A stretch of 64,000 nt of DNA, from contig NZ_JADILU010000005.1 of the NCBI RefSeq assembly GCF_015319355.1, forward strand, positions 1 through 64,000. The letters run 5' to 3'. Source of the DNA: Psychroserpens luteus. GTDB lineage: Bacteria; Bacteroidota; Bacteroidia; Flavobacteriales; Flavobacteriaceae. The position numbers and the translations under genes are program-made. A model generated the notes under the pieces. It was not told the origin of the DNA. It was given only the letters and a program-made list of their open reading frames with translations, and searched no databases. Below, piece by piece: positions 54,610 through 63,267 of the stretch (the stretch's first letter is position 1; each line of letters begins with the position of its first letter).

Positions 54610-55944
54610 TTAAGTTCTCTTTTCAAATCTTAAAAATGCATTTTTTGGTTTCAAAGTAATTAAAGGAGTAATATCAATATCTTCAAAATCTGGATATATT
54701 TTATACTTTGAAACTAATTCTTGAACCGCAATAATCATTTCAAACATAGCAAAGTTATTACCAATACATTTTCTTGGTCCTGCTCCAAAGGGAAAATATT
54801 GTGATGAGAACTTTCTTGAACCTTCATCAAAACGTTCTGGTTTAAATTGGTCTGCATCATCCCAAAGATCTGGATGACGATGTATTTCATAAACCGAAAA
54901 TAAGAGATTAGAATCTGCTTCAAAGTCTAAACCATTAAAACTATCATCTGTCTTATTTACACGATCTATAAAATAAGCTGGAGGATACAATCTCATGGAT
55001 TCCTCAATAACTTGCTGACAAATTTTTGAAGCCATAACATTAACCATCAATTCATCTGCCTCTTTTTTTACTTCGGAAATTTCCTCATATATCTTCTCTT
55101 GCCATTCAGGATGTTTCGCTAGTAACTGAAATGTAAATGTCAATGCATTAGAAGTCGTCTCATGTCCTGCTGTAAATATGATTAAGATTTCATCAATAAG
55201 TTGTTCTTCACTCATCCCAAGTCCGTCATCATATTTGGTTTCGAGTAGCATATCTAATAAATCATCATAACGTTTACCAGATGATTTTCTTTCATCTACA
55301 ATACGCTTTAAAATTACTCTAGCTTCTTCTGAAAGGTTTAAATGTGTATTAATCGTACCACTTAGTTTAAACCACCAACCTAGGTAAGGTTGACGTAATT
55401 CTCTAACGAGCATGCGTTGATTAGCTTCGGTTATAAACTGAAGCCTTCCCATATCTTTTGATTTGGCTGCTTTAGTAAATAATGATTTAACTACCGTTTG
55501 AAATGCTAAATCATTAAGAATTGGAAAAATATCTATGGTAGAATCTGTTTGTATCTTTTCATATTCTGAAACTATTGTGTCTTGCATCCCACTCAGCAAC
55601 TTTTCTAATTGCTTTTTGTGAAAAGCAGGTTGCATCATTTTACGCTGTTTCTTCCATTTTTCACCTTCGGAAGTTAACAAGCCTTCACCTACATATTTGA
55701 CTAAGTCTTCGGTTTGAATTTTAGATTTTTTATAGTTTTTTTGATTCTTCTGAAGTACATATACTGCAAAAGCTGCATCTCTACAAAAAATCACGCTATT
55801 TTTAAACCCAATTTTTAATCTAAAAATATCACCTAGTTCATTGAAGTTTCTATTATGAAATGGTAAAGGGTTTTTAAGTATTTCTAACGAATGCCTAATG
55901 AATTTATTTAAAGGAACTGTAGGTATTTGTTTTTTATCTTCCAT
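54610..55944 (-). CDS. Cytochrome P450
   Basis: 444 residues, soluble type without a membrane anchor. I-helix AGHETTS, K-helix ExxR in EESMRLYP, and the heme loop FPFGAGPRKCIGNNFAMFE with Cys393 as thiolate ligand. A monooxygenase; the substrate is unknown and no redox partner is encoded nearby. Starts 7 bp after the ruvB stop, so it is probably cotranscribed with ruvB; a functional link is not apparent. Confidence 0.96.
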   Translation of the reverse strand: MEDKKQIPTVPLNKFIRHSLEILKNPLPFHNRNFNELGDIFRLKIGFKNSVIFCRDAAFAVYVLQKNQKNYKKSKIQTEDLVKYVGEGLLTSEGEKWKKQRKMMQPAFHKKQLEKLLSGMQDTIVSEYEKIQTDSTIDIFPILNDLAFQTVVKSLFTKAAKSKDMGRLQFITEANQRMLVRELRQPYLGWWFKLSGTINTHLNLSEEARVILKRIVDERKSSGKRYDDLLDMLLETKYDDGLGMSEEQLIDEILIIFTAGHETTSNALTFTFQLLAKHPEWQEKIYEEISEVKKEADELMVNVMASKICQQVIEESMRLYPPAYFIDRVNKTDDSFNGLDFEADSNLLFSVYEIHRHPDLWDDADQFKPERFDEGSRKFSSQYFPFGAGPRKCIGNNFAMFEMIIAVQELVSKYKIYPDFEDIDITPLITLKPKNAFLRFEKRT

Positions 55945-55951
55945 TCACTTT

Positions 55952-56974
55952 TTAGAATAATCCTCCTTGAGTAGGTCCTTTAATCTTACCTAAATGTTTG
56001 TAAGCTTGTTCTGTTACTTCTCGTCCACGAGGTGTACGCATTAAAAAGCCTTGTTGAATAAGAAATGGCTCATAAACCTCTTCTATGGTTTCTGCGCTTT
56101 CGCTAACAGCAGTCGCAATTGTTGTAATCCCAACTGGTCCACCTTTAAATTTATCAATTATAGTGGACAATATTTTATTATCCATTTCATCCAAACCATG
56201 AGCATCTACACTGAGTGCTTCAAGGGCGAACTTAGCAATCTTGATATCTATACTACCATTTCCTTTTATTTGAGCGAAATCACGAACGCGACGTAATAAA
56301 GCATTTGCAATTCTTGGTGTACCACGACTTCGTCCAGCAATCTCAACAGCTGCTTCCATAGAAATAGGAACATTCAAAATAGTTGCACTACGTTGAACAA
56401 TTGTGGTTAGTAATTCAGTATTATAATATTGTAATCTACTTTGTATCCCAAAACGTGCTCGCATTGGAGACGTTAGTAATCCTGAACGTGTAGTCGCTCC
56501 AACTAGCGTAAACGGATTTAAATTAATTTGAACCGTTCTTGCGTTAGGTCCAGACTCAATCATGATATCGATTTTGTAGTCTTCCATTGCTGAGTATAGA
56601 TACTCTTCTACAATTGGACTTAATCGATGAATTTCATCTATAAATAATACATCACGCTCATCAAGATTGGTTAGCAATCCAGCTAAGTCTCCTGGTTTAT
56701 CTAAAACTGGTCCAGAAGTCACTTTTATACCAACATTAAGCTCACTTGCTAAAATATGCGCTAACGTTGTTTTACCCAATCCTGGAGGTCCATGAAATAG
56801 TGTGTGGTCTAAAGCTTCATCTCTACCGTTAGCTGCCTGAACAAAAATTTGAAGATTCTCCAATACCTGATCTTGACCTGTAAAATCATCAAAGGACAAG
56901 GGTCTTAACTTTTTTTCTACATCAAGTTCTTCTGGAGTGAAATTGTCGTCTGTTGGGTCTAGGTTTTCGTTCAT
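55952..56974 (-). CDS. ruvB: Holliday junction branch migration ATPase RuvB
   Basis: 340 residues, standard size. AAA+ motifs: Walker [12 protein letters not shown], Walker [13 protein letters not shown], sensor-1 [10 protein letters not shown], arginine finger region SPMRARFG, and a C-terminal winged helix ([15 protein letters not shown]). Drives branch migration with RuvA. A palindrome of the type TCCTGC-GAAA-GCAGGA lies 6 bp before the start codon. Confidence 0.97.
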   Translation of the reverse strand: MNENLDPTDDNFTPEELDVEKKLRPLSFDDFTGQDQVLENLQIFVQAANGRDEALDHTLFHGPPGLGKTTLAHILASELNVGIKVTSGPVLDKPGDLAGLLTNLDERDVLFIDEIHRLSPIVEEYLYSAMEDYKIDIMIESGPNARTVQINLNPFTLVGATTRSGLLTSPMRARFGIQSRLQYYNTELLTTIVQRSATILNVPISMEAAVEIAGRSRGTPRIANALLRRVRDFAQIKGNGSIDIKIAKFALEALSVDAHGLDEMDNKILSTIIDKFKGGPVGITTIATAVSESAETIEEVYEPFLIQQGFLMRTPRGREVTEQAYKHLGKIKGPTQGGLF

Positions 56975-56980
56975 ACTACT

Positions 56981-56996
56981 TCCTGCGAAAGCAGGA
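56981..56996. repeat. REP-like palindrome in ruvB leader
   Basis: TCCTGCGAAAGCAGGA: a 6-bp stem closing a GAAA (GNRA) tetraloop on the plus strand. The last stem base is 6 bp upstream of the ruvB ATG. The motif resembles short palindromes dispersed in many bacterial genomes. Confidence 0.6.
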
Positions 56997-57051
56997 GTCT
57001 TTTTTATATAAAATCTACAAGGTTTTAGAAATCTTGCAGGTTTGCTTGAAA

Positions 57052-57059
57052 CAAATATA
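57052..57059 (-). promoter_or_regulatory. Bacteroidota -7 box for ruvB-P450
   Basis: Minus strand TATATTTG, 77 bp before the ruvB ATG, immediately after the terminator of the upstream lipoprotein gene. No -33 TTG because the terminator stem lies there. Confidence 0.45.
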
Positions 57060-57063
57060 ATGA

Positions 57064-57093
57064 AAAAGCCTTTCTAAATTTTAGAAAGGCTTT
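57064..57093 (-). terminator. Terminator after cysteine-rich lipoprotein gene
   Basis: AAAAGCCTTTCTAAA pairs with TTTAGAAAGGCTTT; T-rich end on the minus strand, 22 bp after the stop at 57116. Confidence 0.85.
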
Positions 57094-57115
57094 CATTATA
57101 TTTATGTAAGTCAAA

Positions 57116-57628
57116 TTAAGGATCTATAACTGGACCTCCACTGGTTTTTTTGCAATCACCTCTAATAGGACCTTCTGGATCTGCATTATCGGGAACACAT
57201 TTTGTACAATGATTGCCCTCTGGAATACAACCATCATTATTTGCACATGCAACGGTTTCACAGACTACTGAGCCAGATCTATATTGACCATTATCTCCTT
57301 TAATTAAAGCAATTGTAGACACTACATTACCTTCACTATGAAAACGTAGATATTGCTTAGAATCAATTTCTATAACTTCAAATGATTGTGGAGTTAAATC
57401 TTGACTATATACTCTAGTGAATTTCCTAAAAGTATTCATAACCTTTTCATTTGAAACACCTAATTGTACTTTCCCATCTTTCTCATAACCAATAACACTA
57501 CTAGTTAATCGATCAAAGGTGATTTCTTTTGTAAGTTCTGCATTTTGATTTATTTGCTTACTATCTTCTTGTTCACAGGACAAAAAGACAAATATTACAA
57601 TAAATAAACTGAAAATTATTTTTTTCAT
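57116..57628 (-). CDS. Cysteine-rich lipoprotein of unknown function
   Basis: 170 residues. Lipoprotein signal peptide with Cys18 (VFLSCEQ). The middle is a beta-rich domain; the last 50 residues hold seven Cys (VCETVACANNDGC, HCTKC, GDCKK), spaced like a disulfide-knotted or metal-binding tail. No family recognised. Monocistronic; a 14-base A-run lies 32 bp before the start, see findings. Confidence 0.8.
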   Translation of the reverse strand: MKKIIFSLFIVIFVFLSCEQEDSKQINQNAELTKEITFDRLTSSVIGYEKDGKVQLGVSNEKVMNTFRKFTRVYSQDLTPQSFEVIEIDSKQYLRFHSEGNVVSTIALIKGDNGQYRSGSVVCETVACANNDGCIPEGNHCTKCVPDNADPEGPIRGDCKKTSGGPVIDP

Positions 57629-57659
57629 AATAGTCTGACTTTAAATTCATTATAAATGT

Positions 57660-57673
57660 AAAAAAAAAAAAAA
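57660..57673. repeat. 14-base poly-A tract upstream of cysteine-rich lipoprotein gene
   Basis: Uninterrupted run of 14 A on the plus strand (T on the coding strand). On the minus strand it is bounded by TTG (57674-57676) and the box TACATTTA (57653-57660). Confidence 0.9.
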
Positions 57674-57754
57674 CAATTATAAAAATATTATTTGAATTTT
57701 GTACAAAAGAAAAAATAACCCGACTTTATATTTCAGCATAATCCAATATAAAAA

Positions 57755-57792
57755 AAAGACCTTTAGAATGATTGCTCAATCTAAAGGTCTTT
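57755..57792 (-). terminator. Terminator of the Act/Cox operon
   Basis: AAAGACCTTTAG pairs perfectly with CTAAAGGTCTTT around a 14-base loop; T-run on the minus strand, 39 bp after the ctaD stop. Confidence 0.88.
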
Positions 57793-57831
57793 AAATATTA
57801 TTATGAGATTCCTTTTTTCAAAGGAATTAGT

Positions 57832-59625
57832 TTAGTGTTGTAATTCTTCCTCACCATCCATTAAAGGAACGTTTTGAGGTACAAAATCAACATCATGTCC
57901 TGGTTTACTGTAATCGTAAGACCAACGGTAAACATGAGGTATATCTCCTGGCCAGTTACCATGTATGTGCTCAACTGGAGTAGTCCACTCTAAAGTGTTT
58001 GATCTCCATGGGTTTTGTTCTGCCTTTTTTCCAAAGAAAATAGAAACGAAGAAATTCCATAAATATACCAACTGAAATGCTCCACCAACGATAGCAAACA
58101 ATGTTATCACTACATTCGCATTAGTTAGATCATCAAATAATGGGAAATTAGAATTTGTATAATAACGTCTAGGCAATCCTGCCATACCTATAAAGTGCAT
58201 TGGAAAGAAAACTCCGTAAGCACATATAGCTGTTACCCAGAAATGTAAATATCCTAAGTTTTTGTTTAGCATACGACCAAACATTTTTGGGAACCAATGG
58301 TAAATACCTGCAAACATACCATACAATGCTGATATACCCATTACCAAGTGAAAATGCGCAATAACGAAATACGTATCATGTACGTTAATATCTAAAGCAC
58401 TATCACCTAAAATGATTCCTGTAAGACCTCCTGTAATAAAAGTAGAAACGAAACCAATAGAAAATAGCATTGCTGGATTCATTTGTATGTTACCTTTCCA
58501 CAAAGTAGTAATCCAATTAAAAGCTTTTACTGCGGAAGGTATTGCAATTAATAAGGTTGTAAATGTAAATACAGACCCTAAGAATGGATTCATTCCTGAA
58601 ATAAACATATGGTGTCCCCAAACGATTGTTGAAAGGAATGCAATTGCAAGAATTGACATTATCATTGCTCTGTAACCAAAAATCGGTTTACGTGAGTTAG
58701 TTGTTATAATTTCTGAAACCAATCCCATTGCAGGAAGGATAACGATATAAACTTCTGGATGTCCTAAGAACCAGAATAAGTGTTCAAATAAAACTGGTGA
58801 ACCTCCTTGGTAATGTAATACTTCTCCTTGTATGAATATATCTGATAAAAAGAATGATGTACCGAAACTTCTATCCATTATTAATAATAAACAAGCAGAT
58901 AATAATACAGGGAAAGATACAACACCAATAATAGCTGTTACAAAGAATGCCCAAATTGTTAAAGGTAGTCTAGTCATAGACATTCCTTTAGTACGTAAAT
59001 TAATTACTGTTACAATATAGTTTAATGACCCTAGTAATGACGAAGCAATAAAGATAGCCATTGATACTAACCATAATGTCATACCCATACCAGAACCTCC
59101 TGATGCCATAGGCAAAGCAGATAATGGTGGATAGATTGTCCAACCTGCTGCTGCTGGTCCTGCTTCAACAAATAATGAAATAATCATTATTACACTTGAT
59201 AGGAAAAACAACCAGTATGAAACCATGTTTAAGAAACCTGATGCCATATCTCGTGCTCCAATTTGCAACGGAATTAATAAGTTACTAAATGTACCACTCA
59301 ATCCTGCTGTTAACACGAAGAATACCATGATAGTACCATGAATGGTTACTAATGCTAGATAAATATCTGCATTCATAACACCATCTGGAGCCCATTTACC
59401 TAATAATGCTTCAAAAAGAACATTAGGCTCTTCTGGCCAAGCAATTTGCATACGAAACATTATTGACATTAAAACACCAATAACTCCCATAATAGTACCT
59501 GTAATAAGATACTGTTTTGCAATCATTTTATGATCTTGACTAAATATATATTTAGTTACAAAAGTCTCTTTATGATGATGTCCATGATCGTCGTCGTGTG
59601 CGTGAGTATCTGCGTGTGCTGACAT
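57832..59625 (-). CDS. ctaD: Cytochrome c oxidase subunit I
   Basis: 597 residues with twelve or more membrane helices. CuB and heme ligands are in place: GHPEVYIVILP (cross-linked His-Tyr), WGHHMFISGM and HDTYFVIAHFHLVMG, and 'HGTIMVFFVL' for the low-spin heme side. Catalyses oxygen reduction coupled to proton pumping. The N-terminus is His-rich (HADTHAHDDDHGHHH). Last gene of the ActC-ActD-ActE-ActF-CoxB-CtaD operon, 26 bp after coxB. Confidence 0.97.
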   Translation of the reverse strand: MSAHADTHAHDDDHGHHHKETFVTKYIFSQDHKMIAKQYLITGTIMGVIGVLMSIMFRMQIAWPEEPNVLFEALLGKWAPDGVMNADIYLALVTIHGTIMVFFVLTAGLSGTFSNLLIPLQIGARDMASGFLNMVSYWLFFLSSVIMIISLFVEAGPAAAGWTIYPPLSALPMASGGSGMGMTLWLVSMAIFIASSLLGSLNYIVTVINLRTKGMSMTRLPLTIWAFFVTAIIGVVSFPVLLSACLLLIMDRSFGTSFFLSDIFIQGEVLHYQGGSPVLFEHLFWFLGHPEVYIVILPAMGLVSEIITTNSRKPIFGYRAMIMSILAIAFLSTIVWGHHMFISGMNPFLGSVFTFTTLLIAIPSAVKAFNWITTLWKGNIQMNPAMLFSIGFVSTFITGGLTGIILGDSALDINVHDTYFVIAHFHLVMGISALYGMFAGIYHWFPKMFGRMLNKNLGYLHFWVTAICAYGVFFPMHFIGMAGLPRRYYTNSNFPLFDDLTNANVVITLFAIVGGAFQLVYLWNFFVSIFFGKKAEQNPWRSNTLEWTTPVEHIHGNWPGDIPHVYRWSYDYSKPGHDVDFVPQNVPLMDGEEELQH

Positions 59626-59651
59626 AATCTATTTTCTTTTTTTTAATCTTT

Positions 59652-60713
59652 TTATTTTGTTAAAGAATCTTTGAATAATTTTTGCTCTTTCATCCAAGCA
59701 TCATATTCTTCTTGAGTTTCTACTATGATCTTCATTTGCATGTTGTAATGAGATGTTCCACAAATCTTATTACATAATAACAAGTAATCAAACTCATATA
59801 ACAATTCTTGACCTTTAGCCTCTATTTTTTCTTTATTTCCAAGTCTAATCGAATTAATATTTGCTACTTTTTCTTGAATATCTGGATTTTGACGCATATC
59901 TGAAGTTGTAACAGATGGCGTAAATCCAAATTGAGTAATCATACCTGGAACACAATTCATTTGAGCTCTAAAGTGTGGCATATAAGCAGAGTGTAATACA
60001 TCTTGTGAACGCATTTTAAAGAGTACTGGTCTGCCAACAGGTAAATGTAACTCTGTTGTGATGACATCATCTTGTGCATTAGGATCAGATTCATCTACAC
60101 CTAATATATTAGCTCGATCAATATCAATCAATCTTACGTTTGCCATACCTAGTGTATTATCTTCTCCTGCATAACGAGCTTTCCAGTTAAACTGCTGTGC
60201 ATATAACTCAACAACAATTGTGTCTTCAGTCTCTTCAACATTCATAATACTTGTCCAAGTGAATAAACCCCAAATAATTAAAGCTGCTAATACTACAACA
60301 GGAATAAATGTCCATATTGCTTCAAGTGTATTGTTATCTGCATAAAATAATGCTTTACGTCCTTTCTCTCCTTTGTACTTGTATGCAAAGTAGTGTAGTA
60401 AAAATTGAGTAATTGTTTGTACAATGAATATCAGAATCATTGAGATAATCATTAAATTATCTAAACCTGGTCCATGTTCTGAAGCAGAATTAGACATTAA
60501 TGGCAAATCTCCTAGATACCAAAAACTAGCGATAGTAATGGCATAGATGAAGACTAAAAATCCCATCATTAAGTAAGCATTAATTGTATTGTCTTTTTCT
60601 GTAGCTACTTGGCTATTTGATGAACCTACTTGAGCTAGATCAAAGATTTTGACCATTTGCCAAATTGCAATAGCTATAAAAAGTACTATTATAAGTGTTA
60701 AAAAAGCAGTCAT
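59652..60713 (-). CDS. coxB: Cytochrome c oxidase subunit II
   Basis: 353 residues. An extra N-terminal helix (about 2-24) and two canonical helices precede a cupredoxin domain. CuA ligands: HSAYMPHFRAQMN and CNKICGTSHYNM. Accepts electrons from cytochrome c or directly from Alternative Complex III. No fused cytochrome c domain. The position directly after actF supports a supercomplex. Confidence 0.96.
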   Translation of the reverse strand: MTAFLTLIIVLFIAIAIWQMVKIFDLAQVGSSNSQVATEKDNTINAYLMMGFLVFIYAITIASFWYLGDLPLMSNSASEHGPGLDNLMIISMILIFIVQTITQFLLHYFAYKYKGEKGRKALFYADNNTLEAIWTFIPVVVLAALIIWGLFTWTSIMNVEETEDTIVVELYAQQFNWKARYAGEDNTLGMANVRLIDIDRANILGVDESDPNAQDDVITTELHLPVGRPVLFKMRSQDVLHSAYMPHFRAQMNCVPGMITQFGFTPSVTTSDMRQNPDIQEKVANINSIRLGNKEKIEAKGQELLYEFDYLLLCNKICGTSHYNMQMKIIVETQEEYDAWMKEQKLFKDSLTK

Positions 60714-60738
60714 TGTTGTTTCTGTTCTTTATATTTTA

Positions 60739-62133
60739 TTAATAATGGAAATGTTCACTTTCTTTGATGAAAGGGTTACGTTTTGGCTCTAGTGGATGTT
60801 TTGTTAATGCAGTAAATACAATAAAGATAAATAACCCAGCAAAAAGTAGAATTGAACTAATTTCTGGAATACCTATAGACCATTGATCTCCAACCGTAGC
60901 TGGCATAATCATATTGAAAATATCTATATAATGCCCACATAAGATTATAACACCTGCCATGATTACAAACCAAGGAATACGTTTATAATCACTATTCATC
61001 AATACCAAAAATGGGAATACAAAGTTCATTACAACCATTCCTAAAAATGGTATTTGGTAATCTTGAAAACGTGTTACAAAATATGTTACTTCCTCTGGAA
61101 TGTTAGAATACCAGATCAACATAAATTGAGAGAACCATAAATATGTCCAGAAAATACTAAACCCAAACATGAATTTAGCTAAATCGTGTATATGACTATC
61201 GTTTACTTTAGGTAAATACCCTCTAGATTTCAAGTATATCGTAACCATTGAGATTACAGTGATACCACAAACCATCATTCCTGCTAATACATACCATCCA
61301 AATAATGTTGAGAACCAGTGAGGATCTACACTCATAATCCAATCCCAAGACATCATAGACTCTGTATATAAAAAGAACACTAAGAATGCTGCAGAAATAC
61401 GAAATGTCTTTACAAAGTTTTTATTATCATCAGCTTTATCTTGAGCAATTGAATACTTACGAGAGAAATGTCTATAAAGAAACCATCCTCCAATAAATAT
61501 TAATCCTCTAATAATAAAACCCCAGATATTTAACCAACCTGTTTTACCTGCTATTAATTTATCATGTGCTACTACCTCAGGATCCATCCAAACAAAAATA
61601 CTGTTGTGACCAATAAAGTGTGATAAAGCAGCAATTAATAAGACTATTAAAGCTCCTGGTAACATATAAGCTGTTATTCCTTCCATAACTCTTAATAGTA
61701 AAGGAGACCAACCAGCTTGTGCTGCATACTGTACTGCATAAAAAGCTAATACACCAAGTGCAATCATAAAAAAGAAAAATGCTGCAACATATAAAGCTGC
61801 CCAAGGTCTTTTATGCATAGCATGCATGACGTGATTAACATGTTTTGTGTGTTCATCTACTTCTGCGTGAGCATCACCATGACCATCTGAAATAGCATGA
61901 TCTGCAGTTTCAGCATGCGCTTCTGTTGTATGTGATGTTTCAGTAGCATGAGAATCTTCAGCATTAGCGTCGTGATGATCAGCTGCTTCTCCATTATGAG
62001 ATTCGCTAGCTAACATCGTCTCTACCTGAGTAAAATCTTTGTTAGATGTTACAAAACCAATGACAACACCAATAGCTCCAATGATCATTAGGCCTATTGC
62101 GACTGATTTTAATTTACTTGAAAATGTATACAT
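60739..62133 (-). CDS. actF: Alternative Complex III subunit ActF
   Basis: 464 residues, polytopic (about ten helices) like the NrfD-type ActC/ActF quinol subunits, without cofactor motifs. A distinctive His/Asp/Glu/Ala-rich periplasmic segment at about 45-110 (HHDANAEDSHATE; HVNHVMHAMHKR) sits before the second helix. Alternative Complex III oxidises menaquinol and reduces cytochrome c or the oxidase. Order actC-actD-actE-actF is conserved. Confidence 0.93.
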   Translation of the reverse strand: MYTFSSKLKSVAIGLMIIGAIGVVIGFVTSNKDFTQVETMLASESHNGEAADHHDANAEDSHATETSHTTEAHAETADHAISDGHGDAHAEVDEHTKHVNHVMHAMHKRPWAALYVAAFFFFMIALGVLAFYAVQYAAQAGWSPLLLRVMEGITAYMLPGALIVLLIAALSHFIGHNSIFVWMDPEVVAHDKLIAGKTGWLNIWGFIIRGLIFIGGWFLYRHFSRKYSIAQDKADDNKNFVKTFRISAAFLVFFLYTESMMSWDWIMSVDPHWFSTLFGWYVLAGMMVCGITVISMVTIYLKSRGYLPKVNDSHIHDLAKFMFGFSIFWTYLWFSQFMLIWYSNIPEEVTYFVTRFQDYQIPFLGMVVMNFVFPFLVLMNSDYKRIPWFVIMAGVIILCGHYIDIFNMIMPATVGDQWSIGIPEISSILLFAGLFIFIVFTALTKHPLEPKRNPFIKESEHFHY

Positions 62134-62157
62134 ATCTATATATAATCTTTATCTATC

Positions 62158-62718
62158 TTATTTTTCTAAGTCTGCCTTCAATTCCAAAACATAATTGACA
62201 ACTTGCCAACGCTCTTCTTCATTTAATTGATTAGCGTAAGAACCCATTGCATTTTTTCCGTAGTAAATCGTATGATAAATACTACCTTGAGTAATCGCTC
62301 TTCCTGCATCATCATAGCTAGGGACACCTAAAATCTTTTCTCTTTTAACAAGTGTTCCTTTACCATCACCTTTCTTACCATGACAAATTCCACAGTAAAT
62401 ATCATATAACTGACCTGCTCTCAATCTATCGATTTGAGTAGAGTCTAATGGACTCATAAGCGATGACTTAGCTAATTGATAACCATCATTTGTATTTGCT
62501 ATTTCAAAAGGCATGTGACCTCCTCTAGGTATTGAGCCTTCTGCTGGCAATTGAGCCTCAACTCCTCCAGGAAAAGCATCAGATTCCTGATAAGCTTCAT
62601 AGCTTACAGGCTCATACATGTTTGGCATAAATTGGTAATTAGGTCTTGAATTCTTTTGACAAGAAACAACACTTGCAAATACCATTAATACTACTACTAT
62701 TTTAAAAACACTTTTCAT
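62158..62718 (-). CDS. actE: Alternative Complex III cytochrome c subunit ActE
   Basis: 186 residues from the ATG at 62718; the frame also opens at a TTG 9 bp earlier. Lipoprotein signal peptide (VFASVVSC). Single heme site CGICHGKKGDGKG with a distal Met candidate (KNAMGSYANQL). Peripheral mono-heme electron carrier of ACIII, anchored by lipid. Ends 24 bp before actF. Confidence 0.94.
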   Translation of the reverse strand: MKSVFKIVVVLMVFASVVSCQKNSRPNYQFMPNMYEPVSYEAYQESDAFPGGVEAQLPAEGSIPRGGHMPFEIANTNDGYQLAKSSLMSPLDSTQIDRLRAGQLYDIYCGICHGKKGDGKGTLVKREKILGVPSYDDAGRAITQGSIYHTIYYGKNAMGSYANQLNEEERWQVVNYVLELKADLEK

Positions 62719-62727
62719 CTGTATCAA

Positions 62728-63258
62728 TTAATGCGTTTTATCAATTAAATTAATTTCTACTGCTCCAGTTTCTTTCAACAAATTAGTTAATTCGTTTTCA
62801 TTTCCATGAACAGGGATTTCCATTAAAAAATGATCATCAGTAGTTCTTGGATCTGGATTCTCAGCTTTTTTAAATGGCCACATTCTACTTCTTAAATAAA
62901 ATGTGATTACCATTAAATGCGCTGCAAAGAATACGGTTAACTCAAACATGATTGGTACGAATGCAGGCATGTTTTCGATGTAGCTAAAACTTGGTTTTCC
63001 ACCAATATCTTGAGGCCAATCTTCTATCATAATGAAATTCATCATCACGATTGCAACAGTTAAACCAACACAACCATACATAAATGATGCAATAGCTATC
63101 CTTGTAGGAGCAAGTCCCATCGCTTTGTCTAGTCCGTGAACTGGAAAAGGCGTATATATCTCTTCAATGTGATGTCTTGCTGCCTTGACTTTTTTGACAG
63201 CATTCATTAAGACGTCATCATCTGTATAAATAGCGTGAATTACTTTTGAAGCTTCCAT
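62728..63258 (-). CDS. actD: Alternative Complex III subunit ActD (DUF3341)
   Basis: 176 residues. N-terminal soluble part, 'TPFPVHGLDKAMGL' (the DUF3341 signature) and two membrane helices (about 55-77, 97-120), then a hydrophilic tail. Structural subunit of ACIII. Placed between actC and actE as in other Bacteroidota. Confidence 0.95.
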   Translation of the reverse strand: MEASKVIHAIYTDDDVLMNAVKKVKAARHHIEEIYTPFPVHGLDKAMGLAPTRIAIASFMYGCVGLTVAIVMMNFIMIEDWPQDIGGKPSFSYIENMPAFVPIMFELTVFFAAHLMVITFYLRSRMWPFKKAENPDPRTTDDHFLMEIPVHGNENELTNLLKETGAVEINLIDKTH

Positions 63259-63267
63259 GTACTATTT

